Shown here piece after piece: positions 42,108-50,755 of a stretch of DNA of 64,000 nt (positions are counted from its first letter, which is position 1; every line of letters starts with the position of its first letter). Source of the stretch: Actinoalloteichus_B caeruleus. Its GTDB lineage: Bacteria > Actinomycetota > Actinomycetes > Mycobacteriales > Pseudonocardiaceae. The stretch lies in NCBI RefSeq assembly GCF_000718005.1, contig NZ_JODV01000001.1. One strand, 5' to 3'. The notes under the pieces are model-generated. The model did not search any database. It was not told the origin of the DNA and worked only from the letters and a program-made list of their open reading frames with translations. Both the position numbers and the translations under genes were made by a program.

Positions 42108-42931
42108 GCGAGCAACCGCGACGCCGGGCCCTCGGCTTCCTCGAACGCTGGCTCGTGTTCGCCGGCGCGGTGGTCGTGTGGGAGATCGTCACCCGCATCT
42201 CCGACAGCGTCTTCTTCCCACCCCCGTCGAAGATCGTCCAGTTCTGCGCCGAGCTGTGGTTCGTGGCCGAGCCCACCCAGCTCTTCCTCGCCGACACCGT
42301 CTACGAGGACATCCTGCCCAGCCTCGCCAGGGCGCTGGGCGGCTGGTTGATCACCGCGGTGGTGGGCATCTCGCTCGGGCTCGCGCTCGGCCGGTCCAGG
42401 ATCGCCTACGAGTACCTGAACCCGCTGGTGACGTTCCTGCGGTCCGTACCGCCCCCGGCGCTGATCCCCGTGTTCATGGTCGCCTTCGGCATCGGCGCGC
42501 AGATGCAGATCGCCACCATCGTCTTCGGCGCGCTGTGGCCGGTCCTGCTCAACAGCGTGGACGGCGCCCGGTCCGTCGACCGGGTCAAGACCGACACCGC
42601 GCGGTCCTTCCGGATCTCCCGGACCGAGTGGATCAGGATGGTCGTCTTCCCGGCGGCCCTGCCCAAGATCTTCGCCGGGCTGCGGACCAGCCTGGCCATC
42701 TCGCTGATCCTCATGGTGATGTCCGAGCTCGTCTCGTCCAACCACGGCATCGGCTACCGCATCCAGCTGTCGCAGAACACCTTCTCCTTCGACACGATGT
42801 GGGCCTGGTTGGTGCTGCTCGGGGCGCTCGGCTACGTGCTCAACAACGCGCTGCTCGCGCTGGAGCGGCGGATGCTCGGCTGGCAACCCAAGCGTGAGGC
42901 CGCCCCCGCGACGGCCAAGGCAGGAGGATGA
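42104..42931 (+). CDS. ABC transporter permease 2 (NitT/TauT family)
   Basis: A 275-aa second permease. FLRSVPPPALIPVFMVAFGIGAQMQI and the EAA segment ARSFRISRTEWIRMVVFPAALPKIFAGLRT show the same family as permease 1. CAGGAGG lies 3 nt before the ATG, and start and stop overlaps of 4 nt couple it to both neighbours. Confidence 0.92.
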   Translation: MSEQPRRRALGFLERWLVFAGAVVVWEIVTRISDSVFFPPPSKIVQFCAELWFVAEPTQLFLADTVYEDILPSLARALGGWLITAVVGISLGLALGRSRIAYEYLNPLVTFLRSVPPPALIPVFMVAFGIGAQMQIATIVFGALWPVLLNSVDGARSVDRVKTDTARSFRISRTEWIRMVVFPAALPKIFAGLRTSLAISLILMVMSELVSSNHGIGYRIQLSQNTFSFDTMWAWLVLLGALGYVLNNALLALERRMLGWQPKREAAPATAKAGG

Positions 42932-43908
42932 CGATGACGACCATGCTGGAGGTCTCCGACCTCGGCCACACCTACGGATCGGGTGACACGGCCTACACGG
43001 CGATCTCCGACCTGTCCTTCACCGTGGAGACCGGGGAGCTGACCTGCATCGTCGGCCCGTCCGGCTGCGGGAAGTCCACCCTCCTGCGGGCCATCGCCGG
43101 CCTGCACACCCCCACCGGCGGGACCGTCCGGCTCAAGGGCGAGACCGTCGCCGGGGTGCCGGAGGACCTGGCCGTGGTGTTCCAGGACTACAGCCGCTCG
43201 CTCTTCCCCTGGCTCACCGTGCGGGACAACGTCGAGTTCCCCCTGCGCTCACGCGGGGTGTCCGCCGACGACCGGGCCAGCCGGGCCGCCGAGGCCCTGG
43301 AGTGGGTGGGCCTCGGCAAGGCCGGCAAGAAGTACCCCTGGCAGCTGTCGGGGGGGATGCAGCAGCGGGTGTCGATCGCGCGGGCGCTGGCCTGCCGGCC
43401 CTCCCTGCTGCTGATGGACGAACCGTTCGCCTCCGTGGACGCCCAGACCCGCTTCGAGCTGGAGGACCTGCTGCTGCGGGTCCGGCGTGAGCTGAACGCC
43501 ACGGTGCTCCTGGTCACCCACGACATCGACGAGAGCGTGTACCTGGGAGACCGGGTGCTGGTGCTGTCCAAGCCCCCCGCGACGGTGGTGGCCGAGCTGC
43601 CCGTCGACCTGCCCCCGGTGCGGGACCAGATCACCACCCGCGAGTCCGACGCGTTCGTCTCCCTCCGGAGCGAGGTGGCCCGGCTGCTGCACGGCAAGGA
43701 GCCGGCCACGCGCTCCGCGCCCCAGGTGACCTCGGAGGCAGCCGGGACGGGCGACCAGGGCGTCCACGTCGCCGATGGTGGGACCCCGAAGGGCCAGCGG
43801 ACCGTGACGGCCCCGAAGAACCGCCGCAACGGCGCCGGCGGCAAGGGCCGCAAGAAGCACATGAAGACCAAGAAGAAGCGCGGCGTCACCGTCCAGCGAC
43901 CGCGCTGA
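42928..43908 (+). CDS. ABC transporter ATPase with Lys/Arg-rich C-terminal tail
   Basis: A 326-aa ATPase: Walker A GPSGCGKST, Q-loop FQDYSRSLFPW, signature LSGGMQQR, Walker B LLLMDEPFA and switch His in LLVTHDIDES. Residues 1-255 match SsuB/TauB. The last 70 residues are unusual: a Gly/Thr linker followed by PKNRRNGAGGKGRKKHMKTKKKRGV, a strongly basic stretch not seen in typical family members. ATGA overlap with permease 2. A strong terminator follows 15 nt after the stop. Confidence 0.93.
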   Translation: MTMTTMLEVSDLGHTYGSGDTAYTAISDLSFTVETGELTCIVGPSGCGKSTLLRAIAGLHTPTGGTVRLKGETVAGVPEDLAVVFQDYSRSLFPWLTVRDNVEFPLRSRGVSADDRASRAAEALEWVGLGKAGKKYPWQLSGGMQQRVSIARALACRPSLLLMDEPFASVDAQTRFELEDLLLRVRRELNATVLLVTHDIDESVYLGDRVLVLSKPPATVVAELPVDLPPVRDQITTRESDAFVSLRSEVARLLHGKEPATRSAPQVTSEAAGTGDQGVHVADGGTPKGQRTVTAPKNRRNGAGGKGRKKHMKTKKKRGVTVQRPR

Positions 43909-43923
43909 ACCCGTCGTCGGCCC

Positions 43924-43960
43924 GAACGGGGCGTCCCGGCACCGCCGGGGCGCCCCGTTC
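43924..43960 (+). terminator. Strong hairpin ending the ABC operon
   Basis: A 16-bp stem (arms 43924-43939 and 43945-43960, one T-G wobble) has a 5-nt loop, CACCG. It directly follows the ATPase stop. Confidence 0.85.
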
Positions 43961-44098
43961 CGCGTCCTCCCCGAGCGCGCGACCCGGTCACCCCTCGCCA
44001 CGTCCCGCCCACCGGCCCGCGCCCTCACCCGGCCCGAGCACCCCTCCGCCGGTGGGACACTGGTGGACGGCCCAGCCAGCGGAAGGAGCGCTGAATCC

Positions 44099-45760
44099 GT
44101 GACCGATGGTCCACTGATCGTCCAGTCCGACAAGACGCTGCTGCTCGAGGTCGACCACGAGCAGGCGCAGGAGGCCAGACTGGCGATCGCGCCGTTCGCC
44201 GAACTCGAACGTGCCCCCGAGCACGTGCACACCTACCGGATCACCCCGCTCGCGCTGTGGAACGCCAGGGCGGCGGGACACGACGCCGAGCAGGTGGTCG
44301 ACGTCCTGGTCCGCTTCTCGCGGTACCCGGTCCCGCAGCCGCTGCTGGTCGACGTCGTCGACACGATGGGCCGGTTCGGCCGGCTCCAGCTCACGAACAG
44401 CCCGGTGCACGGGCTGGTGCTGGTCTCCTTCGACCGCGCCGTGCTGGAGGAGGTGCGGCGGAACAAGAAGATCGCGCCGATGCTCGGTGCCCGCATCGAC
44501 GACGACACCGTCGTGGTGCACCCGAGTGAGCGCGGCCGGCTCAAGCAGGTGCTGCTCGGTGTCGGGTGGCCGGCGGAGGACCTCGCCGGCTACGTCGACG
44601 GGGAGGCGCATCCCATCACCCTGGAGGAGGACGGCTGGGAGCTGCGCGACTACCAGCGGCAGGCCGCGGACGCCTTCTGGGCGGGCGGCTCGGGCGTGGT
44701 GGTGTTGCCGTGCGGGGCTGGCAAGACCCTGGTCGGAGCGGCCGCGATGGACCGGGCGAAGTCGACCACCCTCATCCTCGTCACCAACACGGTCGCCGGG
44801 AGGCAGTGGAAGCGTGAACTGATCGCCCGCACCTCCCTGACCGAGGAGGAGATCGGCGAGTACTCGGGGGAGCGCAAGGAGATCCGACCGGTCACCATCG
44901 CCACGTACCAGGTGATCACTCGGAGGAGCAAGGGCGAGTACCGGCACCTGGAGCTGTTCGACTCCCGGGACTGGGGCCTGATCGTCTACGACGAGGTGCA
45001 CCTGCTGCCGGCTCCGGTGTTCCGGATGACCGCCGACCTCCAGTCCCGCCGTCGCCTCGGACTGACCGCCACCCTGGTCCGCGAGGACGGGCGGGAGGGC
45101 GACGTGTTCTCCCTGATCGGACCGAAGCGCTACGACGCGCCGTGGAAGGACATCGAGTCGCAGGGCTGGATCGCGCCGGCGGACTGCACCGAGGTGCGGG
45201 TGACGTTGACCGAGTCGGAACGGTTGACCTACGCGACGGCGGAGGCCGAGGAGCGGTACCGGGTGTGCTCCACCGCCGCCACCAAGATCCCGGTGGTCAG
45301 GGCGATCCTCGACCGGCACGGCACCGAGCCCGCCCTGGTGATCGGCGCCTACCTCGACCAGCTGGAGGAACTGGGAGCCGCCCTGGACGCCCCCGTCATC
45401 CAGGGCGCGACCAAGAACAAGGAGCGGGAGGCGTTGTTCGACGCCTTCCGTCGTGGCGAGTTGCGCACGCTGGTGGTGTCCAAGGTCGCCAACTTCTCCA
45501 TCGACCTGCCCGAGGCGAGCATCGCGGTGCAGGTGTCGGGGACCTTCGGGTCGAGGCAGGAGGAGGCGCAACGCCTCGGCCGGGTGATGCGACCGAAGGG
45601 TGACGGGCGGCAGGCGCACTTCTACTCCGTGGTCAGCCGGGACACCCTGGACACCGACTACGCGGCGCACCGGCAGCGCTTCCTCGCCGAACAGGGCTAC
45701 GCCTACCGGATCGTGGACGCCGACGACCTGCTCGGCCCGGCACTGCCGGAGGTGGGGTGA
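44099..45760 (+). CDS. XPB-type DNA repair helicase
   Basis: A 553-aa superfamily 2 helicase of the XPB/Rad25 class that is widespread in actinobacteria. The N-terminal domain (1-170) precedes Walker A VVLPCGAGKT (204-210 core), DEVH at 298-301, the motif III region GLTATLVRED, and C-terminal motifs VSKVANFSIDLPEA and QRLGRVMRPKG. It unwinds DNA 3' to 5'. GTG 44099 has GGAAGGAG about 10 nt upstream. Its stop overlaps menC by 4 nt (GTGA). A likely partner is the XPB-N-like protein at 28686. Confidence 0.94.
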   Translation: MTDGPLIVQSDKTLLLEVDHEQAQEARLAIAPFAELERAPEHVHTYRITPLALWNARAAGHDAEQVVDVLVRFSRYPVPQPLLVDVVDTMGRFGRLQLTNSPVHGLVLVSFDRAVLEEVRRNKKIAPMLGARIDDDTVVVHPSERGRLKQVLLGVGWPAEDLAGYVDGEAHPITLEEDGWELRDYQRQAADAFWAGGSGVVVLPCGAGKTLVGAAAMDRAKSTTLILVTNTVAGRQWKRELIARTSLTEEEIGEYSGERKEIRPVTIATYQVITRRSKGEYRHLELFDSRDWGLIVYDEVHLLPAPVFRMTADLQSRRRLGLTATLVREDGREGDVFSLIGPKRYDAPWKDIESQGWIAPADCTEVRVTLTESERLTYATAEAEERYRVCSTAATKIPVVRAILDRHGTEPALVIGAYLDQLEELGAALDAPVIQGATKNKEREALFDAFRRGELRTLVVSKVANFSIDLPEASIAVQVSGTFGSRQEEAQRLGRVMRPKGDGRQAHFYSVVSRDTLDTDYAAHRQRFLAEQGYAYRIVDADDLLGPALPEVG

Positions 45761-46784
45761 CGACCGGCGGCACGGCCGTCCGCGTTCCTGGTGCCGTCGA
45801 CGACCTGCTGGCCAGGGTCTACGCCATCCCGATGCGGACCCGGTTCCGGGACATCACGGTCCGCGAGGGCGTCCTGCTGCGCGGCCCCGCCGGTTGGGGC
45901 GAGTTCTCCCCCTTCCGGGAGTACGGGGACGAGGAGTGCGTCCCGTGGCTGCTCAGCGCGGTCGAGGCGGCCACCTCGGGGTGGCCGGGGCCGCTGCGCG
46001 AGCGGGTGCCCGTCAACTGCACGGTTCCGGTGGTGCCCCCGGCGGAGGCGCACCGGCTGGTCCGGGCCTCCGGGGGCCGGACGGCGAAGGTCAAGGTCGC
46101 CGACCCCCGGTCGTCCCTCGCCGAGGACGCGGACCGGCTGGCGGCTGTGCGCGACGGCCTGGGGCCGGCGGGAGCGATCAGGGTGGACGCCAACGCCGCC
46201 TGGGAGGTCGACGCGGCCGTCGGGGCCATCGCCGTCCTCGACCGCGCAGCCGGCGGCCTGGAGTACGTGGAACAGCCGTGCCGCACCGTCTCGGAGCTCG
46301 CCGAGGTGCGCGGTCGGGTCGTGGAGCGGGGGGTGCGGATCGCGGCGGACGAGTCGATCCGCCGGGCGGCCGACCCGCTCGCGGTGGCGGTGGCCGGTGC
46401 CGCCGACGTGGCGGTGCTCAAGGTCGCCCCGCTCCGCTGGGCGGCGTGCGGGCGGCGCTCGCGGTGGCGGAGGCCTGCGGACTGCCCTGCGTGGTGTCCT
46501 CCGCCCTGGAGAGCGGCGTTGGCCTGTCCGCCGGGGTCGCGCTGGCTGGCGCGCTCCCCGAGCTGGACTTCGCCTGCGGGCTCGGCACCGGCTCACTGCT
46601 GACCTCGGACGTCACCTCGGACGGCCCCGTCCCGGCCGGCGGGTGGCTGCCGGTGCCCCGCGCTTCCCCGGAGGTGGGACCAGCGGACGCCGGGTTCCCC
46701 TGGGCCGACGCGTCCACGGCGCGGTGGTGGGTCGACCGGCTCGGCCGCGTCGCCGCGCTGGCCGAGGAGTCCCGGCGACGCTGA
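45757..46784 (+). pseudogene. menC: o-Succinylbenzoate synthase menC, frameshifted
   Basis: The first frame (from GTG 45757) carries MenC hallmarks: MRTRFRDITVREGVLLRG, RTAKVKVADP (catalytic Lys), VDANAAWEV, YVEQPCRT, ADESIRRA and VLKVAPL. Directly after that the translation degenerates. The family sequence GGVRAALAVAEACGLPCVVSSALESGVGLSAG continues in another frame to TGA 46784. At the junction CCGCT occurs twice in tandem (46429-46433 and 46434-46438). Removing one copy restores VAPLGGVRAAL and a full-length protein of about 340 residues. MenC makes o-succinylbenzoate for menaquinone. The cause could be a true mutation or an assembly error. Confidence 0.88.
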
Positions 46785-46805
46785 TCGCGGCGGGCAGCCA
46801 ACGCA

Positions 46806-46837
46806 CCCCCGCCCGCCGTGGGCGCGGCGGGCGGGGG
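46806..46837. terminator. Bidirectional hairpin between menC and the protease
   Basis: Perfect 12-nt arms CCCCCGCCCGCC (46806-46817) and GGCGGGCGGGGG (46826-46837) with an 8-nt loop lie in the 60-nt gap between convergent genes. Confidence 0.8.
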
Positions 46838-46844
46838 CACCGGC

Positions 46845-49800
46845 TCAGCGCAGCCGGTACGCGTCAGGCAGGGTCTCCGTGTACGTCACGCCCCCGTCGC
46901 TGGCCGTGGTGCGCAGGGCGACCACGCCCGATCCGGGATTCCGGAGGCTGACCAGCCATTCGGGGCCGTCTGCCTCGACCAGGGCCGCCGACCAGGTCTC
47001 CCCGCCGTCCGCCGAGTACTCGACGGACGGCGTTCCGACCGTGCCCTCCCCGTCCGACCCCTCCTGCCGGTGGACGCCGAGGCCGAAGGTGAACTCGGCG
47101 CCGGCCGGTGCGGCGTTCTCCAGGTCGAGCGGGATCCGGTAGGCGAACCCGAGGAGCGGAAGCGGCGTGGTGTCCCCGGTGCGCGCGCTGGGGAAGGTCC
47201 ACTCGCTCCGCACCTCGGTGCCCACCGCGATCCCGGGGAGGTCCCGCGTGGCGCTGACCGCCAGCCGGTACTCCCGTTCCTCCGGGTCGAGCAGGAAGGT
47301 GCCCATCCCGGGGAAGTCGTTGCGGCCCACCTGGGTGCCGGCCGAACTCAGGACGGTCTCCCCCGCGTAGTCGTTCGGGAAGACCATCCCCCGGGCGCCG
47401 GTGTCCTGGCCCTGGAGCATCGGGAGGTTCACCCGGAGGCTGTCCCCGGTCCTCGCCACGAAGGGCACCTCCCGTCCGGTGAACGGGTCGGTACCGACTC
47501 CGGTCAGGCGAGGACCGAACGGGCCGCGCAGCAGGTCGAGCGCGTACGAGCCGCCCGGCTGGTAGTCCTCGGTGCCGGTGATGTGGACCCCGACCGGATC
47601 CATGATGTCGGTGCTGACCGAGTACTCGAAGGACCACGGCCCCGGGGTGACGAAGGCGCGCTGTTCGGTGCCCGCCGGCACGGTGGCCTCCGCGCCGAAC
47701 ACGAGGTCGCCCCGCTCGTGGATGGCCACCACGCTCGTGCGGTGCTCCGCGTCCCGCACGGAGTGCGCCCGCAGCGCCAGTTCGACGAGATCGTCCGGGG
47801 TGTAGGACCACTCGTGGCCGTCGGGCAGCCCGCCCCGCACCTCGTCGTGCAGCAGGTAGGCGGCGGCCGACGTGTCACGCGGGGTGAGGGTCGCCTCGTC
47901 CGCTCCGGCGGCGATGCGCTCCCGGATCTGGAACAGTTCCACGCCGTACCCGCCCAGCACCGGGATATCCCAGTTCGACCCGGGTTCGGGGTAGCCGGTG
48001 GTCCACACCGCGCTCGCCCCGGCGGCGACGAGTTCCCCGATGCGTTCCGCGAGCGCGTCGTACCCGGCGTCCGGCAGGTCCAGCACCGCGACCGCCCCGT
48101 CGACGTCCGGGAGCTCGGCGCCGTCCCCCACGTCCACGAGCGGGGCGCTCAGCGGCTCCTGGAGCTCGCCGAGGCCGAAGATCTGCGGCTGGAGTTCGAG
48201 GGCGTCCTCGTCTCCCACGGAGAACAACAGCTCAGGGCTGCCGAAGTGGGCGGTGTGGAACAGCGCGAGGCCGTCGGCCGGTCCGCTGGGCAGGACGTGC
48301 TCGCGGCCGTTGGTCGACCAGCTCATCAGCACGGAGTCGCCATCGGCCACGGCCTCCGAGATGATCCCGGTCTCGGCGAACATCCCGCCGAGGGGACGAG
48401 CGGCGGGGTCCTCGACCCGGACCCGGACGTCCGAGGCGGCGGTGCCGTCGAACCGGATAACCTCGTCCCGCGTGCCGACGCTCACCTCCCGCATGCCGAA
48501 CACCCGGTCCCAGTAGGCCCCCGCCCCACCGCCCGGCGGGGTGTAGAGGTCGAGGGCGAGGGTCAGCACCCGGTAGTCACCGGGTGGGAGGGCCACCGCC
48601 TCATCCTGGTACGTCGCCCACGCCTCCCCGGTGGTGCGGCTCTGGACGAGGTTCAGGCTGAGGGCGGCCGGCTGGCCCGAGTACGCGGTCGCCTCGACGC
48701 GGAGCGAGCTGGTCTCCGGCGTGACCTCCGCGCCCAGCGCGACCCGGACCCGCACGTCCCCGTCGCCCTCGGCGACCAGGGCCGCGCTGGCCAGGGTCCC
48801 GCCCGGACCCGCGGCCGCGTGGTCCACGGTCACCTCGACGGGCACCTCGCCGCCGGCCGGCACGGTCACCGAGTCGGAGGAGAGCCCGAACATCCCGGCT
48901 GGCGGCTCGCCACCCACGCCGACGATGTCCAGCTCCAGGTCGACCGGCCCAGCACCACCGTTGCGCAGGACGACGGTCTCCGCCGCCGGGGTCCGCTCCT
49001 CGTCGACCGGCCACTCGACCGAGCCGAAGGACACCGCACCCGGTTCGGCGTGGACCCGCTGTCCGCTGGCCCTGGCCAGGTCGAGCCGTCCGGCCCCCTG
49101 CCCGTAGACGGTGGTCCCCCCGATCTCCCGAGCCGTGCTGACCAGGGCGGCCTTCAGCTCAGCCGCGTCCCACTCCGGGTGCGCCTGGGCCAGCACCGCC
49201 GCCGCCCCCGCGACGTGCGGGGCGGCCATCGACGTGCCCGACATGGCCACGTGGTGCTCGTCGAGGCCGTCCAACCCACCGGTACCGGCGGCTCTGGCCG
49301 CGCCGATCGACTCACCTGGCGCGCTGATCTCCGGCTTGACGGCGGCGTCCCCGACGCGCGGGCCCCTGCTGGAGAAGTCGGCGAGCTCGTCGCTCTTCGT
49401 GCTCGCGCCCACGGTCAACGCGGCGTCCGCGCTGCCGGGAGAGGCGACGGCCCGGTCCTGCCCGAAGTTGCCCGCGGCCACCACGAAGAGGGCACCGGTC
49501 TCCTCGGTGAGCTGGTTGATGGCCTGGGCGAGGGGATCGGTGCCGTCGGACGGCCCACCTCCGAGGCTGAGGTTGACGACCCGGGCGCCCGAGTCGACTG
49601 CCCAGCGCATCCCGGCGAGGATCGCGTCCTCGGGGCAGCCGTAGTCGTCGCAGACCGTCCCGTGCAGCAGGTCCGCGTCGGGCGCGACGCCCCGGTAGGC
49701 GCCGTCCGAGGCCGCTCCCGACCCGGCGATGGTGGCGGCGACGTGGGTTCCGTGCCCCACCCCGTCGCCGGGAGGGGCATCCGGGTCGACGAAGTTCTCC

Positions 49801-50576
49801 GCCCCCGCCACGTTGCCCACCAGGTCGGGGTGCTCCGGGTCGTACCCGGTGTCGAGGACGGCCACGGTGACGCCTTCCCCGGTGTGCCCGGCCTCCCAGG
49901 CGGTCGGAGCGCCCACGTGCGCGACGCTGTCGACGAGGGTGGGCCGGAGCCGCTGGTTCAGCCAGAGCTTCTGCCCACCGGAGGCGTGGGCGAACTCGGT
50001 GGCGCCGGGGTCCGGGTCGCGGATCTCCTCCCAGAACGCGGCCGCGTCCTCCTTGGGGGCCGTGAGCGCGCTGACGTCCAGGCCGGGCACCGTCCTCGTC
50101 ACGGCGACCCCGGCGCCCTCCCCCGGCTCGGCGAAGGTCCCGACCACGTCCGCGCCCGTGGCGAGCAGGGAGAGGTCGGGAGACCTGAGGTCGTCGAAGC
50201 CCTGGTCGACGAGGAGGGAGACGTTGAACAGCCGTTCGTCGATCCGGTCCGCCGCGACGAGGGGGAGCGCGTCGAGCGGGTAGACGTACTCCTGACCGTC
50301 GAGCCGCACCCGGGTGTACCCGACGTCCGACCGGCCCTCGGCCATCCGGACCCCGGTGACCGCGAGCGGGCCGTCGTCGTCACGGCGCACGAAGACCTGG
50401 TCGCCGGTGACCAGGGTCACCCGAGCGGGGACGTCGTCCCTCGGGCTCCCGGTCGCAGGCGGGTCGGCGGCCGCCGCCGCTCGGTCCGGTGACGCCGCCG
50501 CCGTGGCCGGCCCCAACGCGGCGCCGAGCAGGCACAGGGCGGCCAGGGTGGCGATCCTCGATCTTGGTAAGCCCAT
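46845..50576 (-). CDS. Secreted S8 (subtilisin-like) serine protease, 1243 aa
   Basis: A large exported protease. Signal peptide about 1-29 (ALCLLGAALGPATAAA), a propeptide-like region (about 45-215), then the S8 domain with Asp242 (AVLDTGYD), His275 (GHGTHVAAT), oxyanion Asn370 (VVAAGN) and Ser449 (SGTSMAAPHVAG). The following about 780 residues contain beta-sandwich repeats (VDLELDIVGVGGEPPAGM, an actinobacterial S8-peptidase extension) and a last domain with EYSADGGETWSAALV. The ATG at 50576 has AGGAAG 7 nt upstream. It probably degrades extracellular protein or matures secreted proteins. Confidence 0.93.
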   Translation of the reverse strand: MGLPRSRIATLAALCLLGAALGPATAAASPDRAAAAADPPATGSPRDDVPARVTLVTGDQVFVRRDDDGPLAVTGVRMAEGRSDVGYTRVRLDGQEYVYPLDALPLVAADRIDERLFNVSLLVDQGFDDLRSPDLSLLATGADVVGTFAEPGEGAGVAVTRTVPGLDVSALTAPKEDAAAFWEEIRDPDPGATEFAHASGGQKLWLNQRLRPTLVDSVAHVGAPTAWEAGHTGEGVTVAVLDTGYDPEHPDLVGNVAGAENFVDPDAPPGDGVGHGTHVAATIAGSGAASDGAYRGVAPDADLLHGTVCDDYGCPEDAILAGMRWAVDSGARVVNLSLGGGPSDGTDPLAQAINQLTEETGALFVVAAGNFGQDRAVASPGSADAALTVGASTKSDELADFSSRGPRVGDAAVKPEISAPGESIGAARAAGTGGLDGLDEHHVAMSGTSMAAPHVAGAAAVLAQAHPEWDAAELKAALVSTAREIGGTTVYGQGAGRLDLARASGQRVHAEPGAVSFGSVEWPVDEERTPAAETVVLRNGGAGPVDLELDIVGVGGEPPAGMFGLSSDSVTVPAGGEVPVEVTVDHAAAGPGGTLASAALVAEGDGDVRVRVALGAEVTPETSSLRVEATAYSGQPAALSLNLVQSRTTGEAWATYQDEAVALPPGDYRVLTLALDLYTPPGGGAGAYWDRVFGMREVSVGTRDEVIRFDGTAASDVRVRVEDPAARPLGGMFAETGIISEAVADGDSVLMSWSTNGREHVLPSGPADGLALFHTAHFGSPELLFSVGDEDALELQPQIFGLGELQEPLSAPLVDVGDGAELPDVDGAVAVLDLPDAGYDALAERIGELVAAGASAVWTTGYPEPGSNWDIPVLGGYGVELFQIRERIAAGADEATLTPRDTSAAAYLLHDEVRGGLPDGHEWSYTPDDLVELALRAHSVRDAEHRTSVVAIHERGDLVFGAEATVPAGTEQRAFVTPGPWSFEYSVSTDIMDPVGVHITGTEDYQPGGSYALDLLRGPFGPRLTGVGTDPFTGREVPFVARTGDSLRVNLPMLQGQDTGARGMVFPNDYAGETVLSSAGTQVGRNDFPGMGTFLLDPEEREYRLAVSATRDLPGIAVGTEVRSEWTFPSARTGDTTPLPLLGFAYRIPLDLENAAPAGAEFTFGLGVHRQEGSDGEGTVGTPSVEYSADGGETWSAALVEADGPEWLVSLRNPGSGVVALRTTASDGGVTYTETLPDAYRLR

Positions 50577-50639
50577 GAGCTCACTTCCTGGTTGACTTCT
50601 GGTGTCCTCATCAACACAGGCCGTGCGGTGTGGGGGTTG

Positions 50640-50667
50640 CGCGCGTGGCCGATGTCGGCCACGCGCG
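50640..50667 (-). terminator. Hairpin between CapA and protease genes
   Basis: A perfect 12-bp stem with an ATGT loop (arms 50640-50651 and 50656-50667; GCGCGTGGCCG core). It lies downstream of the CapA stop and 60 nt upstream of the protease start, so it separates the two transcripts. Confidence 0.75.
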
Positions 50668-50755
50668 GGGCGGTGGCACCGGGGGAGCCGCCGCTCTCCG
50701 GCCTGGGGCAACCCCGGCACCAGGTTCGGGGGCGGTGCCGCCGGGGGCCGGGGGC

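Noticed and set aside
46818..50492. 1224-codon plus-strand open frame
   Set aside because: Antisense shadow of the S8 protease, which has an intact catalytic triad and signal peptide on the other strand.
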